From contig NZ_CP113432.1 in NCBI RefSeq assembly GCF_026686735.1, forward strand, positions 3,337,001 to 3,401,000: a stretch of 64,000 nt of DNA, given 5' to 3'. The position numbers and the translations under genes are program-made. The DNA is from Pseudomonas triclosanedens (GTDB lineage: Bacteria; Pseudomonadota; Gammaproteobacteria; Pseudomonadales; Pseudomonadaceae). The notes under the pieces are model-generated. The model was given only the letters and a program-made list of their open reading frames with translations. It made no database searches and was not told where the DNA came from. How positions within the stretch are numbered: position 1 is the stretch's first letter; every line of letters begins with the position of its first letter. Below, in pieces: positions 1 through 9,388 of this stretch.

Positions 1-957
1 GACCGCTACGACGGCCCGGTCAGCAGCCAGCCGCTCAAGGCGGTGATCGCCGAGGAAGGCGACCTGGTGCTCGGCAAACCGGGCACCGACGTACTGATGC
101 AAGGCCACCTGCGCCCGCGCAAGGGCACCCCGACCGAACTCTGGCAGGCCGAACTGAGCCTGGGCTCCCTGAGCAAGACGATCCGGGTCAACGGGCCGAG
201 GGAAATACGCGACTCCCTCACCGGCTGGCGGCTGGGTGAAGCCACCCCGGTGGAGCAGGTACCTCTGGACTACCGGCTCGCCTATGGCGGCTGCTTCTAC
301 GACCCCGAGGCCCCCGCCGAAGGCGCGCAAGCCGCCAGCGTCCACTACCCGATGAACGCCGCCGGATGTGGCTGGCTGCCCAGCTCAGCCGACTTCAAGC
401 GCCTGGATAGCGACGTGCGGCAACGCATCGAGAAACAGGTGTCACTCATCCGCCGTCTGCCCGCCCCGCAACTGGAAGACCCCCTCACCCCCCCTCACCA
501 GAAGCTCACCCCGCAAGGCTTCGGCCCCATCGCGCGCTGGTGGGAACCCAGGGTCTCACTGCAGGGCACCTTCGACGAGCAGTGGCAGCAGCATCGCTCC
601 CCGCTCCTGCCCGCCGACTTCGACCCGCGCTTCTACCAGAGCGCCCCCGCCAGCCTGGTTGCCACCCCGTACCTGGGCGGCGACGAAATCGTCCGGCTCA
701 AGGGCTGCCTGGTCGAAGGCGAATGCTCCATGCGCCTGCCCGGCGTGGCGCCGCTGGTTCTCATCGACGAGAGCAGCCCTTCCGGCCACGCCCAGCTCCC
801 GCCGCTGGACACCGTGCGAATCGACCTCGACCGCCGGCAGGCGACGCTGCTGTGGCGCCTGCCCCTCGCGCAGCAGGCGGCCCCCAGGCGCCTGAGCATC
901 GGCCTGGTGGCGGTTTCGGCCCTGCAAACGTTTGGCAAAAAAGGGGCGCGGCCATGA
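1..957 (+). CDS. DUF2169 T6SS adaptor protein, 5' end outside window
   Basis: The reading frame is open from base 1, so the gene begins upstream; the GTG at 43 is only an internal valine codon. The visible 318 residues match the DUF2169 family by pattern: an early GDLVLGKPGTDVLMQG stretch, a YRLAYGG segment, and an FDPRFYQSAP segment late in the protein. DUF2169 proteins are encoded next to PAAR effectors and are thought to help load them on the type VI secretion spike. The stop overlaps the start of the Rhs gene (ATGA at 954-957), so the two are translationally coupled and probably act together. No catalytic motif is visible. Family call is by recognition, not by search. Confidence 0.8.
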   Translation, partial: DRYDGPVSSQPLKAVIAEEGDLVLGKPGTDVLMQGHLRPRKGTPTELWQAELSLGSLSKTIRVNGPREIRDSLTGWRLGEATPVEQVPLDYRLAYGGCFYDPEAPAEGAQAASVHYPMNAAGCGWLPSSADFKRLDSDVRQRIEKQVSLIRRLPAPQLEDPLTPPHQKLTPQGFGPIARWWEPRVSLQGTFDEQWQQHRSPLLPADFDPRFYQSAPASLVATPYLGGDEIVRLKGCLVEGECSMRLPGVAPLVLIDESSPSGHAQLPPLDTVRIDLDRRQATLLWRLPLAQQAAPRRLSIGLVAVSALQTFGKKGARP

Positions 958-3900
958 GCGACCGCTTGAGTATTTCCTCCGCCGCACAGGACGCCGCCGC
1001 AGAGCAGAAGCTCATCGACGCACGCCAGTTGAGCGACATCGCCAGCCGCGAAGCCCTGGCCGGCAGCCTGCTCGGCAAGTTCGACCAACTGGCCGCGCTA
1101 CGCCCACTGAGCCCCGCCGAACAGGCCACCCGTGAGCGGGTAGAAGGCGAACTCGCCGGCCTGCAACGACAGCGCGCAGCCCTGCAAGGCGCGCCGGCAG
1201 CCGGGGGCAGCAAACGCCACATCGCCCACGACAGCCCCCAGTGGATGGCCATCAGCGTAATGCCCGACCTCTGCCGGGTCGGCCCGGCGGTCATTGCCTT
1301 CGACTCATTCGCCACGCTGGACAAACACGTCACCGCCTCCCCCAACGTGAAGGCCCAGGGCACGCCGGTCTATCGAGTGGGTGACCTGTTCCAGCAAGTC
1401 CAGGCCGACGCCGGGCAGCACATCGTCGCCGGCACCTCGCTGGGCACCGGGCACGTCAAGCTTCTGGACGGGCACAGCAACGTCAAGGTCAACGGCATCC
1501 CCGTGGCCCGGCACGACAGCGCCTGCCTGATCAACTGCGACGCCCAGGGCCAGGGCGGCACCCTCGGCAAGATCGTCAGCAACCGCAAGAGCGTCGCCCC
1601 GGACGATACCGCGCACCAGGCCAGCAACCCCGACGCCCCGCCCGGGCAACGCACCAGCCCCGCCCTCGAAGAACTCAAGGCCCGACGCAAGGCACTGGAC
1701 GAGCAACTGATCAACATCGATGCCGCCGACAGCGTGGTGCGCTTCGGCGACCTCCACAAAGCCCTCGACGACAGCATCGCCAGCATCCGGACCGCACCGA
1801 TCCCCGGCATCCCCTTCTCCGAGCACATCCCCCTCGTCAACCAGGCCGCCGCCCAGGTCGCCCGTGGCGCGGTGGGGTTCGCCAAGGACGCCGCCCTGGG
1901 TATCGGCGAGCTGGCCTACACCGGGGCGAAGAACGTCGCCAAGTTCTCCCAGAGCATCGGCACGCCCACCGGCGTGGAGGCCCTGATACTCGATCAGCAG
2001 ATCCTCGCGGAGGACATCCGCCTGGGGAACATTACGCCCGGCACCGTCTACGCGAACGCCCGGCAAGGCGCCATCGACATCGGCAAGGCCGCAGTCAAGC
2101 CGGTGGTCGTACCCTGGGAAAAAGGCGACTACGGCGAAGCCGTCACACGCGGCGCAGCGGAGATCGCCACCCTCCCCCTGGCAGAGGTCAAGGCCGGCAT
2201 CGCGGGCATGGCCGGCAAGGCCGCGGAAGCTGCCAGGGCCGCGGAAGCCGCCAAGGCCGCCGAAGCCGCCAGGGCCGCCGAAGCCGGGCGAGCTGCCAAG
2301 GGCGGTAGCGAAGCCAGCCACGCGGGCGATGCCGGAACCGCCACACCCTCCGCAGGCGATGGCGTGCATGTGGAAGCCGGCAAACCCGAGGGCCAGGCCA
2401 CGGGCGACAAGCCCGGCACCTCGTCCACCGAAGGCCAAGGGACCGAGCCAAGCAAGTGCGGGCTGGCGAGCGAGCCGGTAGACGTCGCCACCGGCGAATA
2501 CCTGCAAACCTGGCCCGTGCTCGATATCCCCGGCACCCTCCCGCTACGCCTCAACCGGTACTACCGCTCGCGGCAGAAACCCCGTGGAGTGTTCGGCGCC
2601 AGATGGGGCGACGAGTGGTCCCAGCGTTTGGAACTGGACGCGCAGCGCATCACCTACCACGCCGGCGACGGTACCACCCTCGTCTACCTCGCCGCCGAGG
2701 ATGAAGTCCTCGCCCACAACCGACGCAATGGCCGCTACCAGCTCTCAGGCCGGCGCTCCGCCAACCTTTGCCTGTACGACCGGCGCACCGGCCAGACCCT
2801 GCACTTCGCCCCCGGCGGCGACACCGCCAACCGCCCGCTGAGCGCCATCGAAGACCGCAACGGCAACGCCATCCGCTTCCACTACGACAACGGCCAACTG
2901 CGGCGCATCACCCACAGCGACGGCTACCAGTTGAGCATCCGCCACACCAGCTCCGGGCTGCTCGAAACCATCACCCTGCACGAACCCGGGCAGCGCGAAC
3001 GCAACCTCCTGCAATGCCGCTACGAAGGCCTCGACCTGCTGACCAACTGCCACAGCCAGCAGTTCGGCCGGCTCCAGCACACCTACGACAAGCGCGGGCA
3101 CATGCTGCAATGGCGCGACAGCGATAGCACCCAAGTCGACATCACCTACGACGACCAGGGCCGCGCGCTGACCGTCAGCACGCCCCAGGGCTACTACAAC
3201 GACCGCTTCGAATACGAAGAACTCGCCCGCTGCACCCACTACTACGATGCCGAGGGCGGCCACAGCCGCTTCCACTACGACCACAACAACCTCGTCACCC
3301 TGCGCGTAGACCCGCTGGGCCAGCAATGGCACACCGAGTGGGACGAATGCACCAACAAGATCAGCGAAACCGACCCGCTGGGCCGCGTCACCCGCTACCG
3401 CTACAGCGACGCCGGCGAGCTGCTCACCCAGATCAACCCCGACGGCAGCCGGCAAGTCAGCGACTACGACGCCCAGGGCAACCTCACCCGCTACCGCAAC
3501 AGCGAAGGCGCGACCTGGACGCTGGCCTACGACCCGCGCGGCAACCTCGCCAGCGTGCAACTCCCCGACGGGCGCACCACCCGTTACCGCTACGGCGCGC
3601 ACGGCGAACCGCAGGAGCGGATCAACCCCGACGGCAGCGTCGTCCGCTATCGCCATGACGAGCACCACCGCCTGTGCGCCATCGAACAACCGGGCGGCCA
3701 CACCAGCCAGTTGAGCCTGGATGTTTTCGGCAGGCCCCTCGCCCATACCGACCCGCTGGGCCACACCACCCGCCTGAGCTACGCCAGCCACGCCCATCCG
3801 CGCGGCTCGGTCACCCAGCTCACCCTGGCCGATGGCACCCAGCAACACTGGCAATACGACAGCGAGCACCGCGTTGCCTGCTTCACCGACGGCGAAGGCC

Positions 3901-5927
3901 GCAACACCCGCTACCGCTACGGCGCCTTCGACCTGCTGGAAACCCTCACCCAACCCGGCGGCCAGACGCTGCAACTGGCCTACGACAAGCTCACGCGGCT
4001 AGTACGCGTTACCAACGGCCTGGGCCAGCACTACCACTACCAATACGACGGCGCTGGCCGCCTGGTGGCCGAGCGCGACTTCGCCGGCAGCATCACCCGC
4101 TACGGCTACAACGCCGCCGGCTGGCTGACGGAAAAGCGCTGCGCCGACGGTGGCCGCGTGCTCTACCACTACCACCTAGCCTCCGGGCGGCTGGAGCGCG
4201 TCGATCAGCTACCGGCCAACGGCCCGTCCAGCTCCACCCACCTGGCCTATGACGAGCATGGGCGGCTGGCCAGCCTGTACAATCTCTTCGTGCTCATCGA
4301 GTACCGGCGCGACGCCACCGGGCGCATCGTGGTCGAGCGCTGCAACCACCGGGAAATCCACCAGCAGTTCGCCAGCGACAGCGGCCTGCCGATCCAGCTA
4401 CAGGCCGGGGCTTTCAGCGAGCCGGAAACCGACCTGCAAACCCGCGCCGGCCAGCCCGCTATCCACTGGCAGCACGACCATCGCGGGCTGGCCAGCCTGC
4501 GCATCGGCGAGCACGCGCCGCTTGCCTTCCAGCATGACGCCCTGGGGCGTAACACCCAGCGCCACAGCCCGGCGGGCTTTCTGCTGCGGCAGCAGTACGA
4601 CCGCATCGGTTTGCTTACCCAGCAGAGCGTTGGCAGTGGCGATGTGCAGCGCAGTTACAGCTACGACAAGGCATTCAACCCCATCCAGGTGGACGACAAG
4701 CGCTGGGGTAACAGCCGCTATCAGTACAACGTCAACGACCAGATCATCGCCGCGCACCTGGGCGGCGCCCAGCCGCAACACTGGCAATACGACAAGGCGC
4801 TGGACCTCATCAGCGAGGCCCTGCCCTCCGGCGCGGACGGCACTGCCCGGCCCGTCGTCCAACAGGGTGGCCGCGTGGTGCGCTGCGGCCCGGACACCTA
4901 CCAATACGACGCCTGTGGCCGGCTGGTGGAAAAGCTCGTGCAGCGCAACGGCTTCCGTCCGCAGCGCTGGAACTACCGCTGGAACCTCGACAACCGGCTC
5001 ATCGAGCTGCGTACGCCCACGGGCGAAATCTGGCGCTACCAGTACGACCCCTTTGGCCGGCGCGTGTGCAAGTTCCGGGTGGTCACGACCACGCCCGAGT
5101 CCAGGCGGCAGATCATCGGCGAGGAATACCTCTGGAGCGGCGAACAACTCATCGAGGCCGCCCCGCTGTGCGCCAACGGCGACGTGCTCTACGAGCAAGC
5201 CACCACCTGGATCTACGCCCCCGGCGGCACTACTCCGCTGGCCCAGCGGCAGAACGGCAAGCTCTGCTACATCGTCACCGACCACCTCGGCAGCCCGCGC
5301 GAACTGCTCAGCGAACAGGGCGAGGTCGTCTGGTCCAACAGCCCGCAGGTGTGGGGTTTGGCGCGGCTGTGGAAGGCGGCTAACGACGACTCATCGATAG
5401 ACTGCCCGTTCCGCTTCCCCGGCCAGTACCACGACCCCGAAAGCGGCCTGCACTACAACCGCCACCGTTACTACGATCCGCACACGGCGCAGTACCTCAC
5501 CCCTGATCCATTGGGATTGGGCGGCGGGAATAGACCTCAGGGGTATGTACACAACCCGATGGGGTGGGTTGATCCGTTGGGGTTGGCGGGGGATTGTTGT
5601 GCGGGGGGTGCGAACGATCCAACCCCTCATACGGTTGTTCCTTCAGGAAAAGCTCCAAAAACAAATACACCAAACTCTATTTATGAAGTATCGCGCGCCG
5701 ACGGAAGTAAAAGCATAACCTACTATGACGATCAAGGAAGAGCCTTCTCAAGAGAGGACTATGGCCAATTGCGGTCGCACGGGAATCTGGGATATGGCAC
5801 TGACGGCAGAGCCAAACCGCATGAGCACCGTATAATTTACAACTCCAGAGGCTTTGTAGAAGAACGCCTATATAGAGAAATCGACGGGAATGGAAATGTT
5901 ATTGGCCCGTGGATAAAAGAGGATTAA
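954..5927 (+). CDS. PAAR-Rhs type VI effector with C-terminal toxin (Rhs1)
   Basis: The protein has 1657 residues. The ATG at 954 is preferred over an open frame reaching back to 540, because it overlaps the DUF2169 stop and begins the expected domain order. A DUF4150/PAAR-like domain lies at about residues 85-210, then a hydrophobic and Ala-rich linker with AAEAAKAAEAARAAE repeats at about 400-450, then YD/RHS repeats at about 500-1550. The core ends in DPLG-X18-DPLG, the known self-cleavage motif of Rhs effectors. The last roughly 105 residues (from the DCCAGG junction) are the variable toxin; the segment includes REDYG and KPHEHR, which could be catalytic, but I cannot name the family with certainty. 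The toxin part is clearly less GC-rich than the core. Confidence 0.9.
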   Translation: MSDRLSISSAAQDAAAEQKLIDARQLSDIASREALAGSLLGKFDQLAALRPLSPAEQATRERVEGELAGLQRQRAALQGAPAAGGSKRHIAHDSPQWMAISVMPDLCRVGPAVIAFDSFATLDKHVTASPNVKAQGTPVYRVGDLFQQVQADAGQHIVAGTSLGTGHVKLLDGHSNVKVNGIPVARHDSACLINCDAQGQGGTLGKIVSNRKSVAPDDTAHQASNPDAPPGQRTSPALEELKARRKALDEQLINIDAADSVVRFGDLHKALDDSIASIRTAPIPGIPFSEHIPLVNQAAAQVARGAVGFAKDAALGIGELAYTGAKNVAKFSQSIGTPTGVEALILDQQILAEDIRLGNITPGTVYANARQGAIDIGKAAVKPVVVPWEKGDYGEAVTRGAAEIATLPLAEVKAGIAGMAGKAAEAARAAEAAKAAEAARAAEAGRAAKGGSEASHAGDAGTATPSAGDGVHVEAGKPEGQATGDKPGTSSTEGQGTEPSKCGLASEPVDVATGEYLQTWPVLDIPGTLPLRLNRYYRSRQKPRGVFGARWGDEWSQRLELDAQRITYHAGDGTTLVYLAAEDEVLAHNRRNGRYQLSGRRSANLCLYDRRTGQTLHFAPGGDTANRPLSAIEDRNGNAIRFHYDNGQLRRITHSDGYQLSIRHTSSGLLETITLHEPGQRERNLLQCRYEGLDLLTNCHSQQFGRLQHTYDKRGHMLQWRDSDSTQVDITYDDQGRALTVSTPQGYYNDRFEYEELARCTHYYDAEGGHSRFHYDHNNLVTLRVDPLGQQWHTEWDECTNKISETDPLGRVTRYRYSDAGELLTQINPDGSRQVSDYDAQGNLTRYRNSEGATWTLAYDPRGNLASVQLPDGRTTRYRYGAHGEPQERINPDGSVVRYRHDEHHRLCAIEQPGGHTSQLSLDVFGRPLAHTDPLGHTTRLSYASHAHPRGSVTQLTLADGTQQHWQYDSEHRVACFTDGEGRNTRYRYGAFDLLETLTQPGGQTLQLAYDKLTRLVRVTNGLGQHYHYQYDGAGRLVAERDFAGSITRYGYNAAGWLTEKRCADGGRVLYHYHLASGRLERVDQLPANGPSSSTHLAYDEHGRLASLYNLFVLIEYRRDATGRIVVERCNHREIHQQFASDSGLPIQLQAGAFSEPETDLQTRAGQPAIHWQHDHRGLASLRIGEHAPLAFQHDALGRNTQRHSPAGFLLRQQYDRIGLLTQQSVGSGDVQRSYSYDKAFNPIQVDDKRWGNSRYQYNVNDQIIAAHLGGAQPQHWQYDKALDLISEALPSGADGTARPVVQQGGRVVRCGPDTYQYDACGRLVEKLVQRNGFRPQRWNYRWNLDNRLIELRTPTGEIWRYQYDPFGRRVCKFRVVTTTPESRRQIIGEEYLWSGEQLIEAAPLCANGDVLYEQATTWIYAPGGTTPLAQRQNGKLCYIVTDHLGSPRELLSEQGEVVWSNSPQVWGLARLWKAANDDSSIDCPFRFPGQYHDPESGLHYNRHRYYDPHTAQYLTPDPLGLGGGNRPQGYVHNPMGWVDPLGLAGDCCAGGANDPTPHTVVPSGKAPKTNTPNSIYEVSRADGSKSITYYDDQGRAFSREDYGQLRSHGNLGYGTDGRAKPHEHRIIYNSRGFVEERLYREIDGNGNVIGPWIKED

Positions 5928-5929
5928 AA

Positions 5930-6397
5930 ATGTCCAACGACGTATGCGGCTATATTGAAATTCCTAAATTCGAAAATACAAACGCCTTAAAAAAATATAT
6001 AGAAGGCATAGAAATTGGAGTTCAAGAGATAAAGCCAGAAGAACTATTCAATTACCCAGAAAAACTAAAGCCATCAGAGTCTTCGTACATATTTTTAATT
6101 GGAGACAGGCCTGGAAGCAAAAACGCAACTTATCTAACTGATTACTATGAATATGATCCTTTCACATCCACAACGGGCTTCCCAAGCAACCCCACTGAAA
6201 GACTAAAAATACTCACCAACACCTTGACAGAAATGTTCAATATATCCAAAACCTCAAAGATGGTTATCGCAATAACCGATTCAAATCAGGTTTCAAAAAT
6301 AAAGACGATCAAAATCCACAACTTTGAAAGGACCATCCTAGATGATTTCTCCATTAACGACGGTCCTCCGGATACTATTTACATCATAGAGAGATAG
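5930..6397 (+). CDS. Putative immunity protein for Rhs1 toxin
   Basis: This 155-residue protein starts 2 bases after the Rhs1 stop. The ATG at 5930 has AGAGGA about 7 bases upstream, better than an upstream GTG at 5909 that lies inside the toxin gene. It is AT-rich, acidic and has no signal peptide, so it is expected to stay in the cytoplasm. Position directly behind an Rhs toxin tip is the main reason for the immunity call; the sequence resembles no family I can name. A conserved leader and CsrA-like gene follow immediately. Confidence 0.7.
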   Translation: MSNDVCGYIEIPKFENTNALKKYIEGIEIGVQEIKPEELFNYPEKLKPSESSYIFLIGDRPGSKNATYLTDYYEYDPFTSTTGFPSNPTERLKILTNTLTEMFNISKTSKMVIAITDSNQVSKIKTIKIHNFERTILDDFSINDGPPDTIYIIER

Positions 6398-6407
6398 GGC
6401 CAACTCA

Positions 6408-6479
6408 ATGTCTCAAAGCTAAAGCCACGGAAGGCAGCTCAGGACATAAGCCAGCAGCAACTCACAAAGGAATTTAGCG
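6408..6479 (+). promoter_or_regulatory. Conserved 72-nt leader of CsrA-like gene, copy 1
   Basis: The same 72 bases, with a few changes, precede all three CsrA-like genes (also 11931-12002 and 14918-14989). The leader opens with ATGTCTCAAAGC, contains an ACGGA motif and ends in AAAGGAATTTAGCG before the ATG. Two GGA motifs, one in the ribosome site, are what a CsrA/RsmA protein normally binds, so autoregulation is a reasonable inference. In this copy the ATG of the leader opens only a four-codon frame. Confidence 0.5.
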
Positions 6480-6686
6480 ATGGGATATTTAGTACTACAA
6501 CGAAACGAAGGTGAAGGCGTTATATTGACTGCCAAACCAGACGCAAGCGACGAGGAATTGCTTCGTGAACTCAGGGAAGAAGGAATCTGTGTATCCGTGG
6601 CCAGCATAAGGGGCTTTAGTGTCAGGTTGGCATTCGAAGCACCAGACTCAATCAGGATTATGCGGGAAGAGCTTGAGACCGACTGA
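6480..6686 (+). CDS. CsrA/RsmA-like RNA-binding regulator, copy 1
   Basis: This 68-residue protein has the two ends of CsrA: an N-terminal LVLQRNEGEGVIL strand pair in place of the usual LVLTRRVGE, and a C-terminal SVRLAFEAPDSIRIMREEL. Arg49 corresponds to the RNA-binding Arg44 of E. coli CsrA. The second Arg of the TRR motif is Asn here. A roughly 20-residue insert (TAKPDASDEELLRELREEG) sits between the N- and C-terminal beta strands; such inserted CsrA variants exist in pseudomonads. Expected role is post-transcriptional control by binding GGA motifs in mRNA. It lies between an Rhs immunity gene and the second Rhs copy and has its own terminator. Confidence 0.75.
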   Translation: MGYLVLQRNEGEGVILTAKPDASDEELLRELREEGICVSVASIRGFSVRLAFEAPDSIRIMREELETD

Positions 6687-6704
6687 ACTACTCATAACCA
6701 AATA

Positions 6705-6736
6705 AAAATCCCAGCCAACTAGCTGGGGTTTTTATT
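6705..6736 (+). terminator. Rho-independent terminator after CsrA-like copy 1
   Basis: A CCCAGC / GCTGGG stem at 6710-6727 is followed by a T run. The same hairpin and the 60 or so bases after it recur after the third CsrA-like copy at 15285-15316, showing that gene and terminator were duplicated as one unit. Confidence 0.75.
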
Positions 6737-6852
6737 GCCTGCAAAATACTGGGACTACACCAGCCGAATTCCGTTGCTACTTGGGAAAAGACTGACGCAG
6801 GGTGAGCGCAGAGCCTCGCTAGGGTTGGCTATCAGCCTGCTGGCCTTATTCA

Positions 6853-9387
6853 ATGCGTCGTCTCTATTCCATCGTTGCTACCGTCCTGCTTGCGCTTGGG
6901 CTAGCGAGTACCTCGTTAGCCGCTTGGCGGTTGGGCAGTTTCCATAGCCCCTGCGGCGACACCGCCAGCGTGCAACTCCCCGATGGGCGCACCACCCGCT
7001 ACCGCTATGGCGCACACGGCGAACCGCAGGAGCGGATCAACCCCGACGGCAGCGTCGTCCGCTATCGCCATGACGAGCACCACCGCCTGTGCGCCATCGA
7101 ACAACCGGGCGGCCACACCAGCCAGTTGAGCCTGGATGTTTTCGGCAGGCCCCTCGCCCATACCGACCCGCTGGGCCACACCACCCGCCTGAGCTACGCC
7201 AGCCACGCCCATCCGCGCGGCTCGGTCACCCAGCTCACCCTGGCCGATGGCACCCAGCAACACTGGCAATACGACAGCGAGCACCGCGTTGCCTGCTTCA
7301 CCGACGGCGAAGGCCGCAACACCCGCTACCGCTACGGCGCCTTCGACCTGCTGGAAACCCTCACCCAACCCGGCGGCCAGACGCTGCAACTGGCCTACGA
7401 CAAGCTCACGCGGCTAGTACGCGTTACCAACGGCCTGGGCCAGCACTACCACTACCAATACGACGGCGCTGGCCGCCTGGTGGCCGAGCGCGACTTCGCC
7501 GGCAGCATCACCCGCTACGGCTACAACGCCGCCGGCTGGCTGACGGAAAAGCGCTGCGCCGACGGTGGCCGCGTGCTCTACCACTACCACCTAGCCTCCG
7601 GGCGGCTGGAGCGCGTCGATCAGCTACCGGCCAACGGCCCGTCCAGCTCCACCCACCTGGCCTATGACGAGCATGGGCGGCTGGCCAGCCTGTACAATCT
7701 CTTCGTGCTCATCGAGTACCGGCGCGACGCCGCCGGGCGCATCGTGGTCGAGCGCTGCAACCACCGGGAAATCCACCAGCAGTTCGCCAGCGACAGCGGC
7801 CTGCCGATCCAGCTACAGGCCGGGGCTTTCAGCGAGCCGGAAACCGACCTGCAAACCCGTGCCGGCCAGCCCGCTATCCACTGGCAGCACGACCATCGCG
7901 GGCTGGCCAGCCTGCGCATCGGCGAGCACGCGCCGCTTGCCTTCCAGCATGACGCCCTGGGGCGTAACACCCAGCGCCACAGCCCGGCGGGCTTTCTGCT
8001 GCGGCAGCAGTACGACCGAGTCGGTTTGCTTACTTCGCAAACTGCCGGCCAAGCCCAAAACCCAACCGACCTGCCGCAAGAACTGCACGCCCACGTTCAA
8101 CGCAGTTACAGCTACGACAAGGCATTCAACCCCATCCAGGTGGACGACAAGCGCTGGGGCAACAGCCGTTATCAATACAACGTCAACGACCAGATCATCG
8201 CCGCGCACCTGGGCGGCGCCCAGCCGCAACACTGGCAATACGACAAGGCGCTGGACCTCATCAGCGAGGCCCTGCCCTCCGGCGCGGACGGCACTGCCCG
8301 GCCCGTCGTCCAACAGGGTGGCCGCGTGGTGCGCTGCGGCCCGGACACCTACCAATACGATGCCTGTGGCCGGCTGGTGGAAAAGCTCGTGCAGCGCAAC
8401 GGCTTCCGTCCGCAGCGCTGGAACTACCGCTGGAACGTCGACAACCGGCTCATCGAGCTGCGTACGCCCACGGGCGAAATCTGGCGCTACCAGTACGACC
8501 CCTTTGGCCGGCGCGTGTGCAAGTTCCGGGTGGTCACGACCACGCCCGAGTCCAGGCGGCAGATCATCGGCGAGGAATACCTCTGGAGCGGCGAACAACT
8601 CATCGAGGCCGCCCCGCTGTGCGCCAACGGCGACGTGCTCTACGAGCAAGCCACCACCTGGATCTACGCCCCCGGCGGCACTACTCCGCTGGCCCAGCGG
8701 CAGAACGGCAAGCTCTGCTACATCGTCACCGACCACCTCGGCAGCCCCCGCGAACTGCTCAGCGAACAGGGCGAGGTCGTCTGGTCCAACAGCCCGCAGG
8801 TGTGGGGTTTGGCGCGGCTGTGGAAGGCGGCCAATGACGAAGGGGAAACCTGGGATTGCCCGTTCCGCTTCCCCGGCCAATACCACGACCCCGAGAGCGG
8901 CCTGCACTACAACCGCCACCGTTACTACGATCCGCACACGGCGCAATACCTCACCCCTGATCCATTGGGATTGGGCGGCGGGAATAGACCTCAGGGGTAT
9001 GTACACAACCCGATGGGGTGGGTTGATCCGTTGGGGTTGGCGGGGGATTGTTGTGCGGGGGGGACGAAATCGAGCGGGAAGGAGTTTGAAGCATACTTGC
9101 ATGAAACTCTTGGTGGCACTGGGAGCTTTTACTATAAAGGCCGAGAATTTGATGGTGCTTACGGAAAGGATAATAAAATATGGTATGAAGCAAAATCAGG
9201 TCGATACTGGCAAGACTATGCAGCAGAGAACACTGCTGGGCTTACAAAGTTCAAGTCCGACATAGGCGCGCATAAGAGAATCGCCAATGACGCTGGAGCC
9301 ACATATGAAGTTCACTCAAATACACCAATACCCCAGCACATAAAAGATTGGCTAACAAAAAAAGGAATACCATTTAGAGAGCATTGA
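6853..9387 (+). CDS. Truncated Rhs with signal-like N-terminus and PD-(D/E)XK toxin (Rhs2)
   Basis: The protein has 844 residues. The first 24 (MRRLYSIVATVLLALGLAST and on) look like a Sec signal peptide. From about residue 38 it is nearly identical to the 3' half of Rhs1; DNA identity starts at 6964, matching 3549. It lacks the PAAR domain. A short stretch near 8030-8095 differs from Rhs1 and adds ten residues. The DPLG-X18-DPLG cleavage motif is intact. The last 108 residues are a different toxin: EFDGAYG followed by WYEAKSG fits the D and E-x-K residues of a PD-(D/E)XK nuclease. The start codon has only a weak ribosome site, so expression is uncertain. Confidence 0.7.
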   Translation: MRRLYSIVATVLLALGLASTSLAAWRLGSFHSPCGDTASVQLPDGRTTRYRYGAHGEPQERINPDGSVVRYRHDEHHRLCAIEQPGGHTSQLSLDVFGRPLAHTDPLGHTTRLSYASHAHPRGSVTQLTLADGTQQHWQYDSEHRVACFTDGEGRNTRYRYGAFDLLETLTQPGGQTLQLAYDKLTRLVRVTNGLGQHYHYQYDGAGRLVAERDFAGSITRYGYNAAGWLTEKRCADGGRVLYHYHLASGRLERVDQLPANGPSSSTHLAYDEHGRLASLYNLFVLIEYRRDAAGRIVVERCNHREIHQQFASDSGLPIQLQAGAFSEPETDLQTRAGQPAIHWQHDHRGLASLRIGEHAPLAFQHDALGRNTQRHSPAGFLLRQQYDRVGLLTSQTAGQAQNPTDLPQELHAHVQRSYSYDKAFNPIQVDDKRWGNSRYQYNVNDQIIAAHLGGAQPQHWQYDKALDLISEALPSGADGTARPVVQQGGRVVRCGPDTYQYDACGRLVEKLVQRNGFRPQRWNYRWNVDNRLIELRTPTGEIWRYQYDPFGRRVCKFRVVTTTPESRRQIIGEEYLWSGEQLIEAAPLCANGDVLYEQATTWIYAPGGTTPLAQRQNGKLCYIVTDHLGSPRELLSEQGEVVWSNSPQVWGLARLWKAANDEGETWDCPFRFPGQYHDPESGLHYNRHRYYDPHTAQYLTPDPLGLGGGNRPQGYVHNPMGWVDPLGLAGDCCAGGTKSSGKEFEAYLHETLGGTGSFYYKGREFDGAYGKDNKIWYEAKSGRYWQDYAAENTAGLTKFKSDIGAHKRIANDAGATYEVHSNTPIPQHIKDWLTKKGIPFREH

Positions 9388-9388
9388 C

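Noticed and set aside
540..953. A longer N-terminus for Rhs1
   Set aside because: This part overlaps the DUF2169 gene in another frame and encodes an Arg/Pro-rich stretch unlike any domain.
6735..6947. A 70-codon open frame before Rhs2
   Set aside because: It overlaps the start of Rhs2 in another frame and covers sequence repeated as non-coding cassette end elsewhere.
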